DNA of 64,000 nucleotides from Solobacterium sp. (GTDB lineage: Bacteria > Bacillota_I > Bacilli_A > Erysipelotrichales > Erysipelotrichaceae), in assembly GCA_017404505.1 (NCBI GenBank), contig JAFRCE010000024.1, positions 186,001-250,000 on the forward strand, written 5' to 3'. This document shows positions 1 to 9,260 of this stretch, one piece after another. The position numbers were made by a program, and so were the translations under genes. The notes beneath the pieces were generated by a model. It was not told the origin of the DNA. It saw nothing but the letters and a program-made list of their open reading frames with translations, and did not search any database. Numbering within the stretch: the stretch's first letter is position 1; each line of letters begins with the position of its first letter.

Positions 1-267
1 ATTCTGGCTGAGCTGATCATGGTGGTAATAACATACCGGGAATCAAGAAAGTATCTGAAGATTCCGATTTCTAAAAACGTCATCGTATCTTCCGTGGTGG
101 GATGTGCGGCCATTGTTGGTGTCAGTATGATCCTGAAACGGCTGATCGCTTCTTCGATGATCTATATGTTTGCGACGATTGCGGTATCTGTCGCGGTTTA
201 TGGAGCGATCATGATTCTGTTCCGCAATGATGTGATATGGAGACTGCTTGGAAAGCAGAGTGATTGA
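1..267 (+). CDS. Polysaccharide flippase (Wzx/PST type), C-terminal end
   Basis: The window opens inside this gene; 88 residues in frame 1 are visible before the TGA at 265-267. They contain a short basic cytoplasmic stretch and two to three hydrophobic segments, ending in a short polar tail. This matches the last membrane helices of Wzx/PST oligosaccharide flippases, which move lipid-linked repeat units across the membrane. The next gene, a GT2, begins at or before the stop, so the two are probably co-transcribed. The assignment rests on hydrophobicity and context, because no family signature falls in this tail; another polytopic membrane protein is possible. Confidence 0.55.
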   Translation: MLAELIMVVITYRESRKYLKIPISKNVIVSSVVGCAAIVGVSMILKRLIASSMIYMFATIAVSVAVYGAIMILFRNDVIWRLLGKQSD

Positions 268-268
268 G

Positions 269-982
269 ATGGATAAAAAAATATCTGTATGTCTGGCATC
301 TTACAACGGAGAAAAATATATACGCGAACAGTTAGCATCCATTCTGAAACAGCTGAAGGAGAATGATGAAATCATTGTCTCTGATGACGGTTCTACAGAC
401 TGCACGCTGGATGTTGTACGCTCTTTTCATGATGACAGAATAAAGATATATACAAACCAGGGTGAACATGGCTATACGAAGAATTTTGAGAATGCCCTGA
501 ATCATGCCGAAGGAGACTACATCTTCATTTCTGATCAGGACGACGTCTGGCGTGAGAATAAAGTGGAACGCTGTCTTGAAGCTCTGAAGGATCATGAACT
601 TGTCATTCATGATGCGGCGATGACGGACGAAAACCTGAAAGTCACGGCTCCTTCCCACTTTGCCAAATATCATGTGGAAGATGGCTTCTGGAAGACCTTC
701 CTTCGAACCAGATATACCGGAGCCTGCATGGCCTTTACCAGGAATTTCATGTTAAAGCGGGTCCTGCCGTTCCCGAAAAGCCAGAAATACTGTCCGTATG
801 ATTACTGGCTGGCTTATTTAGGTTTGTACTACAAGGAAGCAATTGTTTTGCATGAGTCTTTGATTTTTTACAGAAGACATGAAGGAACGGCTTTGAATGC
901 CGGAGAATACAGTACCCGCACGATGTGGGAAAGAATCTATACCAGAGTTTATTGCATGAAGGAAGTACTGAAGAGAAAATGA
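269..982 (+). CDS. Family 2 glycosyltransferase
   Basis: A 237-residue GT-A fold transferase that would add a sugar from a nucleotide donor to a lipid-linked glycan at the inner membrane face. It starts with the nucleotide-binding strand (ISVCLASYNGEKYI), then DEIIVSDDGSTD near residue 40 and the metal-binding block FISDQDDVW near residue 90, a form common in rhamnosyltransferase-like GT2 enzymes. I chose ATG 269 because the family normally begins just before the ISV strand; an in-frame ATG at 248 would add seven residues and overlap the flippase. The last bases overlap the next GT (ATGA, 979-982), indicating translational coupling. Donor and acceptor cannot be read from sequence. Confidence 0.85.
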   Translation: MDKKISVCLASYNGEKYIREQLASILKQLKENDEIIVSDDGSTDCTLDVVRSFHDDRIKIYTNQGEHGYTKNFENALNHAEGDYIFISDQDDVWRENKVERCLEALKDHELVIHDAAMTDENLKVTAPSHFAKYHVEDGFWKTFLRTRYTGACMAFTRNFMLKRVLPFPKSQKYCPYDYWLAYLGLYYKEAIVLHESLIFYRRHEGTALNAGEYSTRTMWERIYTRVYCMKEVLKRK

Positions 983-3057
983 AATATCGTTTTGAGAGCA
1001 TTGCGTATAAAGACGGCCGCTGCCTGATCAGCGGATTTGCATTGGGAAATGATCCCGATGCTGTTTTGTCATACGTCGTTATGGACGAACACGACAATGT
1101 CCAGAAAGCCGAAATCAAGAAACTGGTGCGCAATGACGTCAGCAACAAATATCTTCACAGAATTGTCGAGAATGAATATGGCTTCGCCATTTCCTTTTCC
1201 GGCCGTCCGGATGAAAAGTATCTTCTTTTGATCAAAACCGGCACGGAACAGAAAGCTTTCAAAATCGATCAGAAGACAGCCGCCTATTATAACGGTCTGA
1301 TGAAGCTGCGCAAGAATGCCTTCCTGCGTAATCTGAAAGATAAGATCAAAAACGTTAAAACCGGTGAACTGACATATAACGACTGGTATCAGAAAACGAA
1401 AATCACTAAGAGAGAACTGGACGAACAGAGAAAACTGGTCATCACCGAAGAAATGCCAGCGTTCTCAATTGTCATTCCTTTATACTGCACAGCCGAAAAG
1501 TATCTGTGTGAGCTGATCGAATCCATATTGCATCAGACCTACGGCAAGTTTGAACTGTGTCTTGCGGACGGCAGTCCGGAAGACAAGAAGGTTGAACATA
1601 TTGTCAGAAAGTATCCGGACGACAGAATCAAATATACATTCATTGGTGAAAATCGCGGTATTTCCGGCAATACAAATGTTGCCGTGGATATGGCATCCGG
1701 CGACTTTATCGTCTTATGCGACCATGACGATCTTCTGCCGGAGAATGCCTTATATGAATTTGCCATGGCGATCATGAATGATCCGGAAACAGACTGCATC
1801 TATTCAGATGAAGATAAGATCAATCAGAACGGAACCGTCGTCTTTGAGCCGCATTTCAAACCGGATTTCAATGTGGATATGCTCAGAAGCAATAACTATA
1901 TCTGCCATCTGTTCGCAGTCCGCAAAACGCTGGTGGATCAGTATGGCAAATTTGATTCCGCTTTTGACGGCTCGCAGGATCATGACTTCATCTTCCGGAT
2001 GACAGAACATGCTAGGCATGTGGCTCACGTTCCGAAGATCCTCTATCACTGGCGTACGATTGAAGGATCGACCGCGTTGAATCCGGAAAGCAAGATGTAT
2101 GCCATCGAAGCAGGTGAAAGAGCAGTCCGAGCCAATTACGAGCGTACCGTTCCGGAAGTGAAGATCGGTGAAATCACCAAAGGGGCACATTACGGTCTGT
2201 ATCATGTGCACTTTGTCTTTGACGAATATCCTCTGATTTCCGTCATTATTCCAAACAAGGATCACAGAGAGGATCTGGATCAGGCGGTACGTTCCTTATT
2301 TAATGTCGGTACCTGGCCGAATCTCGAAGTGATTATTGTCGAAAACAATTCCACAGAACCGGAAACGTTCGCATATTATGACAAGATCCAGACAGAATAT
2401 GAAAATGTCAGGGTAGTGAAGTATCCCGACATCTTCAATTATTCCAAGATCAATAACTTCGGTGTGACATACGCCAAAGGTGAATATCTGCTGTTCTTAA
2501 ACAACGATGTGGAAATGATCGAGCCGGAGTCCATCCAGGAAATGATGGGCTATGCATTGCGACACGACGTTGGAGCGGTCGGCTGCCGTCTGTTATATCC
2601 GGATAAAACCATCCAGCATGCCGGTGTGATTATCGGTATCGGCGTGGCGGATCATGCCTTCAAGGGAACCTATTCCGGTGACGGCACATATTTCAACCGG
2701 GCCATGACACCGCAGGATGTGTCGGCTGTCACAGCAGCTGCGATGCTGACAAAGCGAAGTGTCTTTGATCGTCTGGGAGGTTTTGACGAACAGCTGGCGG
2801 TGAATTTCAATGATATTGACTACTGTCTGAAGGTGAATGAAGCCGGTCTGAAAGTGGTTTATAATCCCAATGCCTGTTTCTATCACTATGAGTCCAAATC
2901 GAGAGGACAGGATGCGACGAGTGAAAAGAATGCGAGATATATGCAGGAACTGACATTGTTCACAGAACGGTGGAAGAAGATCTTTCAGAACGGCGATCCG
3001 TACTACAACCCGAATCTGTCGGTCACCAAAACGGATTACTCTCTGAAAGAGCTATAA
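979..3057 (+). CDS. Dual-domain GT2 glycosyltransferase, both domains intact
   Basis: A 692-residue enzyme with three parts. Residues 1-90 form a beta-rich accessory domain (a GFALGND turn, then a GFAISF strand). The first GT2 domain starts near 160 (FSIVIPLY) with DHDDLL near 248. The second starts near 417 (ISVIIPNKD) with LNNDVE near 506 and the [10 protein letters not shown] block near the end. Both domains keep the nucleotide-binding strand and acidic metal motif, so two successive transfers, or a polymerising activity, are plausible. ATG 979 overlaps the previous stop as ATGA. The C-terminal GDPYYNPNLS motif recurs in the proteins at 5053 and 31405, marking one paralogous family. The ABC exporter follows, suggesting a role in the exported polymer. 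Confidence 0.87.
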   Translation: MKYRFESIAYKDGRCLISGFALGNDPDAVLSYVVMDEHDNVQKAEIKKLVRNDVSNKYLHRIVENEYGFAISFSGRPDEKYLLLIKTGTEQKAFKIDQKTAAYYNGLMKLRKNAFLRNLKDKIKNVKTGELTYNDWYQKTKITKRELDEQRKLVITEEMPAFSIVIPLYCTAEKYLCELIESILHQTYGKFELCLADGSPEDKKVEHIVRKYPDDRIKYTFIGENRGISGNTNVAVDMASGDFIVLCDHDDLLPENALYEFAMAIMNDPETDCIYSDEDKINQNGTVVFEPHFKPDFNVDMLRSNNYICHLFAVRKTLVDQYGKFDSAFDGSQDHDFIFRMTEHARHVAHVPKILYHWRTIEGSTALNPESKMYAIEAGERAVRANYERTVPEVKIGEITKGAHYGLYHVHFVFDEYPLISVIIPNKDHREDLDQAVRSLFNVGTWPNLEVIIVENNSTEPETFAYYDKIQTEYENVRVVKYPDIFNYSKINNFGVTYAKGEYLLFLNNDVEMIEPESIQEMMGYALRHDVGAVGCRLLYPDKTIQHAGVIIGIGVADHAFKGTYSGDGTYFNRAMTPQDVSAVTAAAMLTKRSVFDRLGGFDEQLAVNFNDIDYCLKVNEAGLKVVYNPNACFYHYESKSRGQDATSEKNARYMQELTLFTERWKKIFQNGDPYYNPNLSVTKTDYSLKEL

Positions 3058-3067
3058 AAACGGGCAT

Positions 3068-3096
3068 TTGGTGTATTTGCCAGTTTAGTATATAAT
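3068..3096 (+). promoter_or_regulatory. Candidate sigma-A promoter before the ABC exporter
   Basis: TTGGTG at 3068-3073 and a perfect TATAAT at 3091-3096 are separated by 17 bases. They lie in the only sizeable gap (63 bases) between the dual GT2 and the ATP-binding gene, about 25 bases before its ATG. The -10 is strong and the -35 weak (3 of 6). It could give the exporter its own transcript in addition to read-through. Confidence 0.5.
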
Positions 3097-3120
3097 CATA
3101 GCGTTTATAAAGGTTAAGAT

Positions 3121-4275
3121 ATGATGAATCCTGAGAATGCAATAGAAGTCAGAAATATGTATAAGAGTTTCAAGATCAGCACCGACCGTGCCGGAACCCT
3201 GAAAGACCTGCTGGTCATCAGGGGCCGCAAGAAGCCGAAGCGTCTTGAAGTTTTAAACGATGTCAGTCTGGATATCAAAAAAGGTGAGACGGTTGCCCTG
3301 ATCGGAACCAATGGCAGCGGTAAGTCCACGCTTTTAAAGCTGATGACACGTATCATCTATCCAAACAGCGGCACGATTGAAACCAATGGCAAAGTCACGT
3401 CACTGCTTGAACTCGGCGCTGGTTTCCATCAGGACTTTACCGGCCGTGAAAATATCTATTTCAATGCGGCTGTATTCGGACTGACGGAAAAAGAGATCAA
3501 TGACCGTCTGGATGACATTATCGCTTTCTCGGAACTGGAAGACTTCATTGACGAACCGGTCAGAACCTATTCTTCCGGTATGTATATGCGTCTGGCATTC
3601 TCGGTTGCTATTAACGTCGAAGCCGACATTCTGCTGATTGACGAGATCCTGGCCGTCGGTGATCAGCATTTCCAGGAGAAATGCTATGCCAAACTGTATG
3701 AACTGAAGGATCAGGGCAAGACGATCGTCTTTGTCTCGCATGATCTGGAAGTGGTCAGTGAACTTTGTACCCGCGCGGTATGGATCTATAAGAGCCATAT
3801 CCGTATGGACGGCAAACCGGATGAGGTCATCGCGGCCTACCGGAAACAGATCGCCGAAGATCACAAGGTGCAGAAGGCGGAAGAAAAAGCCCAGGGCATC
3901 AAGCATGAAGGCGAACTGTATATCGATTCTCCGCAGGAAGGGGATCTTGTGGATATCAACGGCGAGATGACGCTGGAAGGCTGGAAGGTCAGTGACAGTT
4001 TTGAAAACAAGATCGAAGTATGGCTTGGCAACAAGCTGATCGAAACCGAGCCAAAACGCCGGCAGGATGTCTTCAATGTACATTTTGTCAAATACGGACA
4101 GTTCATTGACGTCAATACCGTCGGCTGGATCAAGACCGTCAAAGTGAAAGACTATAAAGATCAGATCAGCAAGATGGGAACGATGACCCTGCGGGTCATT
4201 CTGAAAGATGCCAATGATTTTGTCATCAGTGAGAAAGCAGTCACCTTCATGGTGTCTTCTGAGGAGGATGCTTAA
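3121..4275 (+). CDS. ABC polysaccharide exporter, ATP-binding subunit (Wzt/RgpD/TagH type)
   Basis: This 384-residue ATPase powers export of a lipid-linked polysaccharide. The Walker A (GTNGSGKST) is near residue 62, the modified signature YSSGMYMRL typical of polysaccharide exporters near 151, and Walker B LLIDEILAVGD near 170-178. After about residue 260 a separate beta-rich domain follows, with a LEGWKVSD turn, where carbohydrate-recognising Wzt C-domains sit. It resembles the N-terminal accessory domains of the neighbouring dual GT2 proteins. Two ATG codons lie in tandem (3121 and 3124); AAAGG at 3109-3113 serves either. The stop overlaps the permease start (TAATG), so the subunits are coupled. 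Confidence 0.93.
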   Translation: MMNPENAIEVRNMYKSFKISTDRAGTLKDLLVIRGRKKPKRLEVLNDVSLDIKKGETVALIGTNGSGKSTLLKLMTRIIYPNSGTIETNGKVTSLLELGAGFHQDFTGRENIYFNAAVFGLTEKEINDRLDDIIAFSELEDFIDEPVRTYSSGMYMRLAFSVAINVEADILLIDEILAVGDQHFQEKCYAKLYELKDQGKTIVFVSHDLEVVSELCTRAVWIYKSHIRMDGKPDEVIAAYRKQIAEDHKVQKAEEKAQGIKHEGELYIDSPQEGDLVDINGEMTLEGWKVSDSFENKIEVWLGNKLIETEPKRRQDVFNVHFVKYGQFIDVNTVGWIKTVKVKDYKDQISKMGTMTLRVILKDANDFVISEKAVTFMVSSEEDA

Positions 4276-5048
4276 TGTTTAAAGAACTATATCAGTACAG
4301 GGAACTGCTGAAAACGAATATCAAGAAAGAGATCCGCGGCAAATACAAAGCGTCTGCCCTTGGTGTGCTGTGGTCGTTTATCAACCCGTTATTACAGACA
4401 CTTGTCTATGCCCTGGTATTCCCGCATATTCTGGGTAACCGGGTGGATAACTATATCGTTTATCTGGTATGCGGTATCATTCCCTGGACATATTTCCATA
4501 CTGTCCTGAATCAGTGCACCGGCTGTATCCGTAACAACTACGGTATTATCAAGAAGGTCTATTTCCCGCGTGTGATCCTGCCGATTTCCGTCATGGTCAG
4601 TGCGCTGGTCAACTTCATGATTTCCTGTGTCATTATTCTGGCTTTCTGCTTATTCTATGGTGTCGGTGTCAGCTGGCATATCGTCTTTGTGCCGTTGATT
4701 GCCGTGCTGGAAGGTCTGTTCGGCCTCGGTATCGGCATGGCACTGGGTGCGGCCGACGCGTATTATCAGGACCTGGAGTATTTAGTCACATTTATTCTGC
4801 AGCTGATGTTCTACGGTTCACCGATCGTTTATCAGCTTTCTCAGTTTGGCTCTGACAATATCATTGTCAAACTGATCGGCTTGAATCCGATTACCATATT
4901 CATCACCAGTTACAGAGACTGCTTCCTGTATCATCAGATGCCTGATCTGGGCCAGCTTGCCTATGCCGGCTGCTTTGCCCTGGTGGTTATATTCGTCGGT
5001 TACTTCGTCTTTAAGAAACTGGAAAGAGGTTTCGCGGAACAATTATAA
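4275..5048 (+). CDS. ABC polysaccharide exporter, permease subunit (Wzm/RgpC/TagG type)
   Basis: A 257-residue ABC-2 type permease with six hydrophobic segments. The N-terminal cytoplasmic amphipathic stretch (ELLKTNIKKEIRGKYKAS) followed by LGVLWSFINPLL is the hallmark of O-antigen, teichoic acid and rhamnan exporters. It forms the membrane channel through which the polymer crosses. Its ATG overlaps the stop of the ATP-binding gene by one base, giving fixed stoichiometry. The next GT starts four bases downstream. The substrate is presumably made by the flanking dual-domain GT2 enzymes; no composition can be deduced. Confidence 0.93.
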   Translation: MFKELYQYRELLKTNIKKEIRGKYKASALGVLWSFINPLLQTLVYALVFPHILGNRVDNYIVYLVCGIIPWTYFHTVLNQCTGCIRNNYGIIKKVYFPRVILPISVMVSALVNFMISCVIILAFCLFYGVGVSWHIVFVPLIAVLEGLFGLGIGMALGAADAYYQDLEYLVTFILQLMFYGSPIVYQLSQFGSDNIIVKLIGLNPITIFITSYRDCFLYHQMPDLGQLAYAGCFALVVIFVGYFVFKKLERGFAEQL

Positions 5049-5052
5049 ACAT

Positions 5053-7464
5053 ATGGATATCAGATACAGTATTGAACGTTACCGCATCAACGCGTTTGAT
5101 GAGGAATACTATATAACGGTTGACGGCTATGCCGTAAATACGGATAGCTCTTTTCCTGATACCGTGATCTGTATCAACGGCACGGAAGAGCATTATGAGA
5201 TCAGCCGCGTCAAGCGTCCGGAAATCGTATCACGATATCAGTTAAAACCAGCCGCACTGATGTGTGGCTTTCGTCTTGTTGTGAAGACATCCGTCAGTGA
5301 TCTGCATGAGATCAGTGTCCGCTTCAGCAATGCGGATAAAACGGAAGTCTGGAAGACGGAAGGGGAAAAAGTCACAAAGGCAATCAACCACAGTCCGCTG
5401 CTTTATTATGTCGAACATAATACCTTTGATCCCAATGACAATACGATATCTCTGGTCGGCTGGGCGGTCTCTCTGGATCATCTGCCCATTTCCCTGAAGG
5501 TTCTGGACGGTGCCGGACAGGAAGTCCGAAATGAACACCGTTTCTTTTACCGCAGGGACATGAGCGACCTTTATTATTCCAAAGACACCAAGGAGCAGTT
5601 CGGCTTCAACCTCAGTTTCAAAGGCGAACGCCACAACCATTATTTCCTGGTCGTCAGCACCGAGAAAACGTCCGAAACGTTCGCTGTTTTCTCACAGGGT
5701 GTGGAAGAAGAAAACCAGAATATCTTCAAACGTATTCTGGGATTTGTGAATATGAACAATGTCCGGGAAGTCGGCAATTATTTCCGGACCTATGGCATTG
5801 CCCAGACGTTCCGGGCAATCAGCCGCAAGATCCGCGGGAAGAACTTCTATCACGAATGGTTCAAGAAACACCGGATCAAAGAAGCGGAACTGAAGAAGCA
5901 GAGGGAACATGTCTTTGCTTATGCTCCGAAGATCAGTCTGCTGGTGCCGGTCTTCAATACACCGGAAGAGTATTTCCGGGAAATGGTCGAATCCGTGCAG
6001 AAGCAGTCCTATGCCAACTGGGAACTGTGTCTGGCGGACGGCAGTCAGGAAGGCCACATCGTCAAGCAGCTGATTCAGGAATATGCCGCCGCGGATCCCC
6101 GCATCCGGTACACGTTCCTGGATCAGAATTACGGTATATCCGGAAACACAAACAAAGCACTTGAATTGGCCACCGGAGAATATATCGGTCTGTTCGATCA
6201 TGACGATCTGCTGGAACCGGATATCCTGTTTGACATTGTCGAATCACTGCAGGATGTCAGACACGATGCCATCTATACCGATGAAGACAAGCTCAACAGC
6301 AAGACCAGGCAGTATGAGACACCGACTTTCAAGCCTGATTTTGATATTACTTTACTGAGATCGGAAAACTATATCACCCATTTCTTCACGGTCAAAGCAG
6401 AGATATTGAAAGGCGTGGGCGGCTTCCACTCGGAATACGACGGATCCCAGGATCTGGATGTCATTCTGCGATGTGTGGAAAATGCCGCAAGTGTGCATCA
6501 TATTCCGAAGATTCTCTATCACTGGCGTATGCACGCGGCATCGACAGCGGAAGATCCCGCCAGCAAGCTGTATTGTTATCAGGCTGGTGAAAGAGCGGTC
6601 AGTGACCACCTGAAGAGAGTCGGTCTGAGAGGACATGCGAAATTCATGGAAGAACCGCTCTGGGGAACATATCAGGTTACGTATGAGATGGACGAATTAC
6701 CATTCCTTTCCGTCGTACTTCTGAACTGCGCAGATCAGGGATCGCTTGATCAGATGCTGGATTGTCTGAAGAATGTCAATGATCTGCCGGGTTATGAAAT
6801 CCTGCTGTGTCAGCCGGACACGGCGGAATTCACACCGGAAGAAGACCATATCCGTATGTTCCGTTATCATCAGACGATGCGGGGCAAAGATCTGAACCGG
6901 ATTCTTTCCCAGACACGCGGCGAATATGTCCTCTTCCTGGACAATGTCGTCTGCAAAGACGCGGATGACATCCGGCGGATGCTGGGCTTCTGCGTGCAGA
7001 AAGGCACAGCTGCGGTCGGCGGCAAGGTTCTGACTGCCACTGGGGAAGTGTGCACGTCCTTCCGGGTCGTTGGGCTTGGCGAATTCAGTGCTGATGCCTT
7101 TATTGGTCTGGCCGGCAACGATGCCGGACATCTGAACCGTTCGGTCGTGGCTTGTGAATGCTCAGCCTTAATCAGTGTGTGCGTCATCCTGAAGAAGGAA
7201 AGTTTTGCCGGAACAAAAGGCTTTGTCGAAGATCTGACACTGGATGAGGCAATGATCGATCTGTGTCTGCAGATGCGGACAAATAAAGAAAGAATTGTTT
7301 ATCTGCCGTATGCGGCCTGGACGAATCTGGGCGCGAATAACCGGCAGGCAGATAAAGACAGCGTTCATCTGCTGCAAAGCAGGTGGGCACAGATACTGAC
7401 AGACGGCGATCCGTATTACAGTCCGAACTTTGATTCGGACGCCGGACCGTTTATCTTTAAATAA
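5053..7464 (+). CDS. Dual-domain GT2 glycosyltransferase, second domain degenerate
   Basis: An 803-residue protein. Residues 1-210 hold two beta-rich accessory modules (VDGYAVNTD and LVGWAVSLD turns, each ending in a GF strand). The first GT2 domain begins near 293 (ISLLVPVFNT) and keeps DHDDLL near 382 and the ILYHWR block. A second GT2-like region begins near 550 (LSVVLLNCAD), but the metal motif reads FLDNVVCKD near 629 instead of the paralogue's LNNDVE, and the HYESKSRG block is gone. It therefore looks catalytically dead, or reused for binding. I chose ATG 5053, four bases after the permease, over upstream in-frame codons inside the permease gene. The C-terminal DPYYSPNFD motif marks the family. 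Confidence 0.85.
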   Translation: MDIRYSIERYRINAFDEEYYITVDGYAVNTDSSFPDTVICINGTEEHYEISRVKRPEIVSRYQLKPAALMCGFRLVVKTSVSDLHEISVRFSNADKTEVWKTEGEKVTKAINHSPLLYYVEHNTFDPNDNTISLVGWAVSLDHLPISLKVLDGAGQEVRNEHRFFYRRDMSDLYYSKDTKEQFGFNLSFKGERHNHYFLVVSTEKTSETFAVFSQGVEEENQNIFKRILGFVNMNNVREVGNYFRTYGIAQTFRAISRKIRGKNFYHEWFKKHRIKEAELKKQREHVFAYAPKISLLVPVFNTPEEYFREMVESVQKQSYANWELCLADGSQEGHIVKQLIQEYAAADPRIRYTFLDQNYGISGNTNKALELATGEYIGLFDHDDLLEPDILFDIVESLQDVRHDAIYTDEDKLNSKTRQYETPTFKPDFDITLLRSENYITHFFTVKAEILKGVGGFHSEYDGSQDLDVILRCVENAASVHHIPKILYHWRMHAASTAEDPASKLYCYQAGERAVSDHLKRVGLRGHAKFMEEPLWGTYQVTYEMDELPFLSVVLLNCADQGSLDQMLDCLKNVNDLPGYEILLCQPDTAEFTPEEDHIRMFRYHQTMRGKDLNRILSQTRGEYVLFLDNVVCKDADDIRRMLGFCVQKGTAAVGGKVLTATGEVCTSFRVVGLGEFSADAFIGLAGNDAGHLNRSVVACECSALISVCVILKKESFAGTKGFVEDLTLDEAMIDLCLQMRTNKERIVYLPYAAWTNLGANNRQADKDSVHLLQSRWAQILTDGDPYYSPNFDSDAGPFIFK

Positions 7465-7481
7465 GCAAGGAGAGAACAGGA

Positions 7482-9245
7482 ATGACAGGCAGTTTACAGC
7501 GCCGAAATCTGATATCGCTGCTGATTGTCAGTGCCGTACTTGCACTGATCTTCAGCAATGCTGAAAACTGGAACTTCAATGACGGCATCGTCAAAGAAGC
7601 TCTCTTTTTGGCGTTCGATCTGTTCCTTGTCGTGCTGCTGCCATTGTTCTTTCTATTCAATAAGAAAGCTGGTGCCTGGCTTAATCAGGTAATGGATAAA
7701 CTGCGGGAAGCAATCTCGAAACTGTGGGGAAACCGTATTCAGATAGCAAAATATACCGGCATCTGCGCCGCAGGCATCCCGGTCTCATGGGGCATGTCCT
7801 ATGGTGTATCCACGCTTCTGCAGATCGAAAACAATATGATTCTGCAATGGTCGGTTCTGACGGTTGTTTTCCTGGCGATTGCGGTATGGCTGCTCAGAAA
7901 GCAGGCTGCCGCGAAACCGGAACTGCTGTTCTTCGTCATCACGATGATCCTCGGCATTTACATGATTGAAGTGCGTCCGGTTGAAGTGGGATATTCCTGG
8001 GACGATCAGGAACATTTTGAGCGCACCGTTTCCCTTGCGACACTGAACGGACCGTATTATGAAGCGGACGAGACGTTCTATCTCAATGCCTGGGAACCCG
8101 CCAGCAAAGCTTCCGAAGCGGAACGGGCAGAACGGACGGAATTCCTGAATACGTCATTTGAAAACAAGGTTGTCCGTGACAATCTGAATCACGGCAACCT
8201 GCGTCATATCAGTCTTGAAAGTTATATTCCCTACGCGGCCGGCATCATTTTCGGAAGAGGAATTGGCTTAAAATACATTTCAGCTTTGAAGTGCGGCCTG
8301 TTCTTCAATCTGCTGTTCTATGCGGCGGTGATGGCCTGGGCGATGTCGAAACTGAAATTCGGCCGGATCCTGATTGCCGTGATTGCTCTGTTTCCGACCA
8401 ATATGTATATGGTGACGTCCTTTTCTTACGATCCCTGGATCACCGCCTGGATCACCCTGGCGTTTGCTTACTTCTTTTCCTATCTGCAGGAACCGGGGAA
8501 GATATTGAGCGGCCGGGATATGGGTATTATTCTTTGGGCATTTATTCTGGGCTGTCTGCCGAAAGCAATCTATTTTGTCCTGATGTTCCCGCTGCTGTTT
8601 ATGCCGAAAGATCACTTCAAAAGCACATCGCAGCAGCGTAAATACATAACCCTGGTCTTTATGACGGCATTCTTGCTGGCCGGAACTTTCTTACTGCCGA
8701 TGCTGGTAGGCGGTGCCGGAAGCGGCGATGCCCGCGGCGGCAGTGAAGTTGACGCCACCGGCCAGATCAAATACATTCTTGCCAATCCACTGGAATATGC
8801 GAAAACACTGTTCGGCTTCATGACATCCGAATTCCTGAACGTGACACATGCCGACCGGTACATCGTCAATTATGCCTATATGGGTATGGCGGATGAAATG
8901 TCTGTTCCGACCGGTCTGGTATTGCTTGGAGTCATGTTTACCGATCATAACGGCAAAACCGGCAAGACCCTGCCGGTGCTCCTTTCGTCAATGTTTGCCT
9001 TTTTCTGCATGGCAGTACTGATTGCCACAGCGATGTATATTTCCTTTACGCCGGTCGGCCTGAATACAGTCAACGGCTGTCAGCACCGGTATCTCATCCC
9101 CATGGTATTCCCGGCTCTGTATATGCACAGTATCGACCGCTTTGAAAACAGAATGAATCTGTCCTTCTACAACGTTCTGCCTATGCTGGCAATGGCTCTG
9201 ATGACGATTCTTTCTTTAGGCAGTCGCCTGTATATGATGTATTGA
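7482..9245 (+). CDS. DUF2142 polytopic membrane protein (GT-C-like), copy 1
   Basis: A 587-residue membrane protein with about a dozen hydrophobic helices. The large first extracytoplasmic loop begins with GYSWDDQEHF near 169, where an acidic pair follows a helix as in GT-C enzymes. The C-terminal half carries CQHRYLIPMVFP near 533, the QGRYFLP-like signature of DUF2142. The family is of unknown function, frequent in cell-wall glycan loci, and plausibly uses polyprenyl-phosphate sugars outside the membrane. The polyprenyl-phosphate glycosyltransferase at 35017 could supply such donors. The ribosome site is AAGGAGAGAACAGG before ATG 7482. The next gene is a clear paralogue. Confidence 0.8.
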   Translation: MTGSLQRRNLISLLIVSAVLALIFSNAENWNFNDGIVKEALFLAFDLFLVVLLPLFFLFNKKAGAWLNQVMDKLREAISKLWGNRIQIAKYTGICAAGIPVSWGMSYGVSTLLQIENNMILQWSVLTVVFLAIAVWLLRKQAAAKPELLFFVITMILGIYMIEVRPVEVGYSWDDQEHFERTVSLATLNGPYYEADETFYLNAWEPASKASEAERAERTEFLNTSFENKVVRDNLNHGNLRHISLESYIPYAAGIIFGRGIGLKYISALKCGLFFNLLFYAAVMAWAMSKLKFGRILIAVIALFPTNMYMVTSFSYDPWITAWITLAFAYFFSYLQEPGKILSGRDMGIILWAFILGCLPKAIYFVLMFPLLFMPKDHFKSTSQQRKYITLVFMTAFLLAGTFLLPMLVGGAGSGDARGGSEVDATGQIKYILANPLEYAKTLFGFMTSEFLNVTHADRYIVNYAYMGMADEMSVPTGLVLLGVMFTDHNGKTGKTLPVLLSSMFAFFCMAVLIATAMYISFTPVGLNTVNGCQHRYLIPMVFPALYMHSIDRFENRMNLSFYNVLPMLAMALMTILSLGSRLYMMY

Positions 9246-9260
9246 TGAGGTGGAAAGCAA

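Noticed and set aside
3400..4083. Open frame on - opposite the ABC ATPase gene
   Set aside because: It overlaps an intact ATPase with all motifs, and the antisense translation shows no domain.
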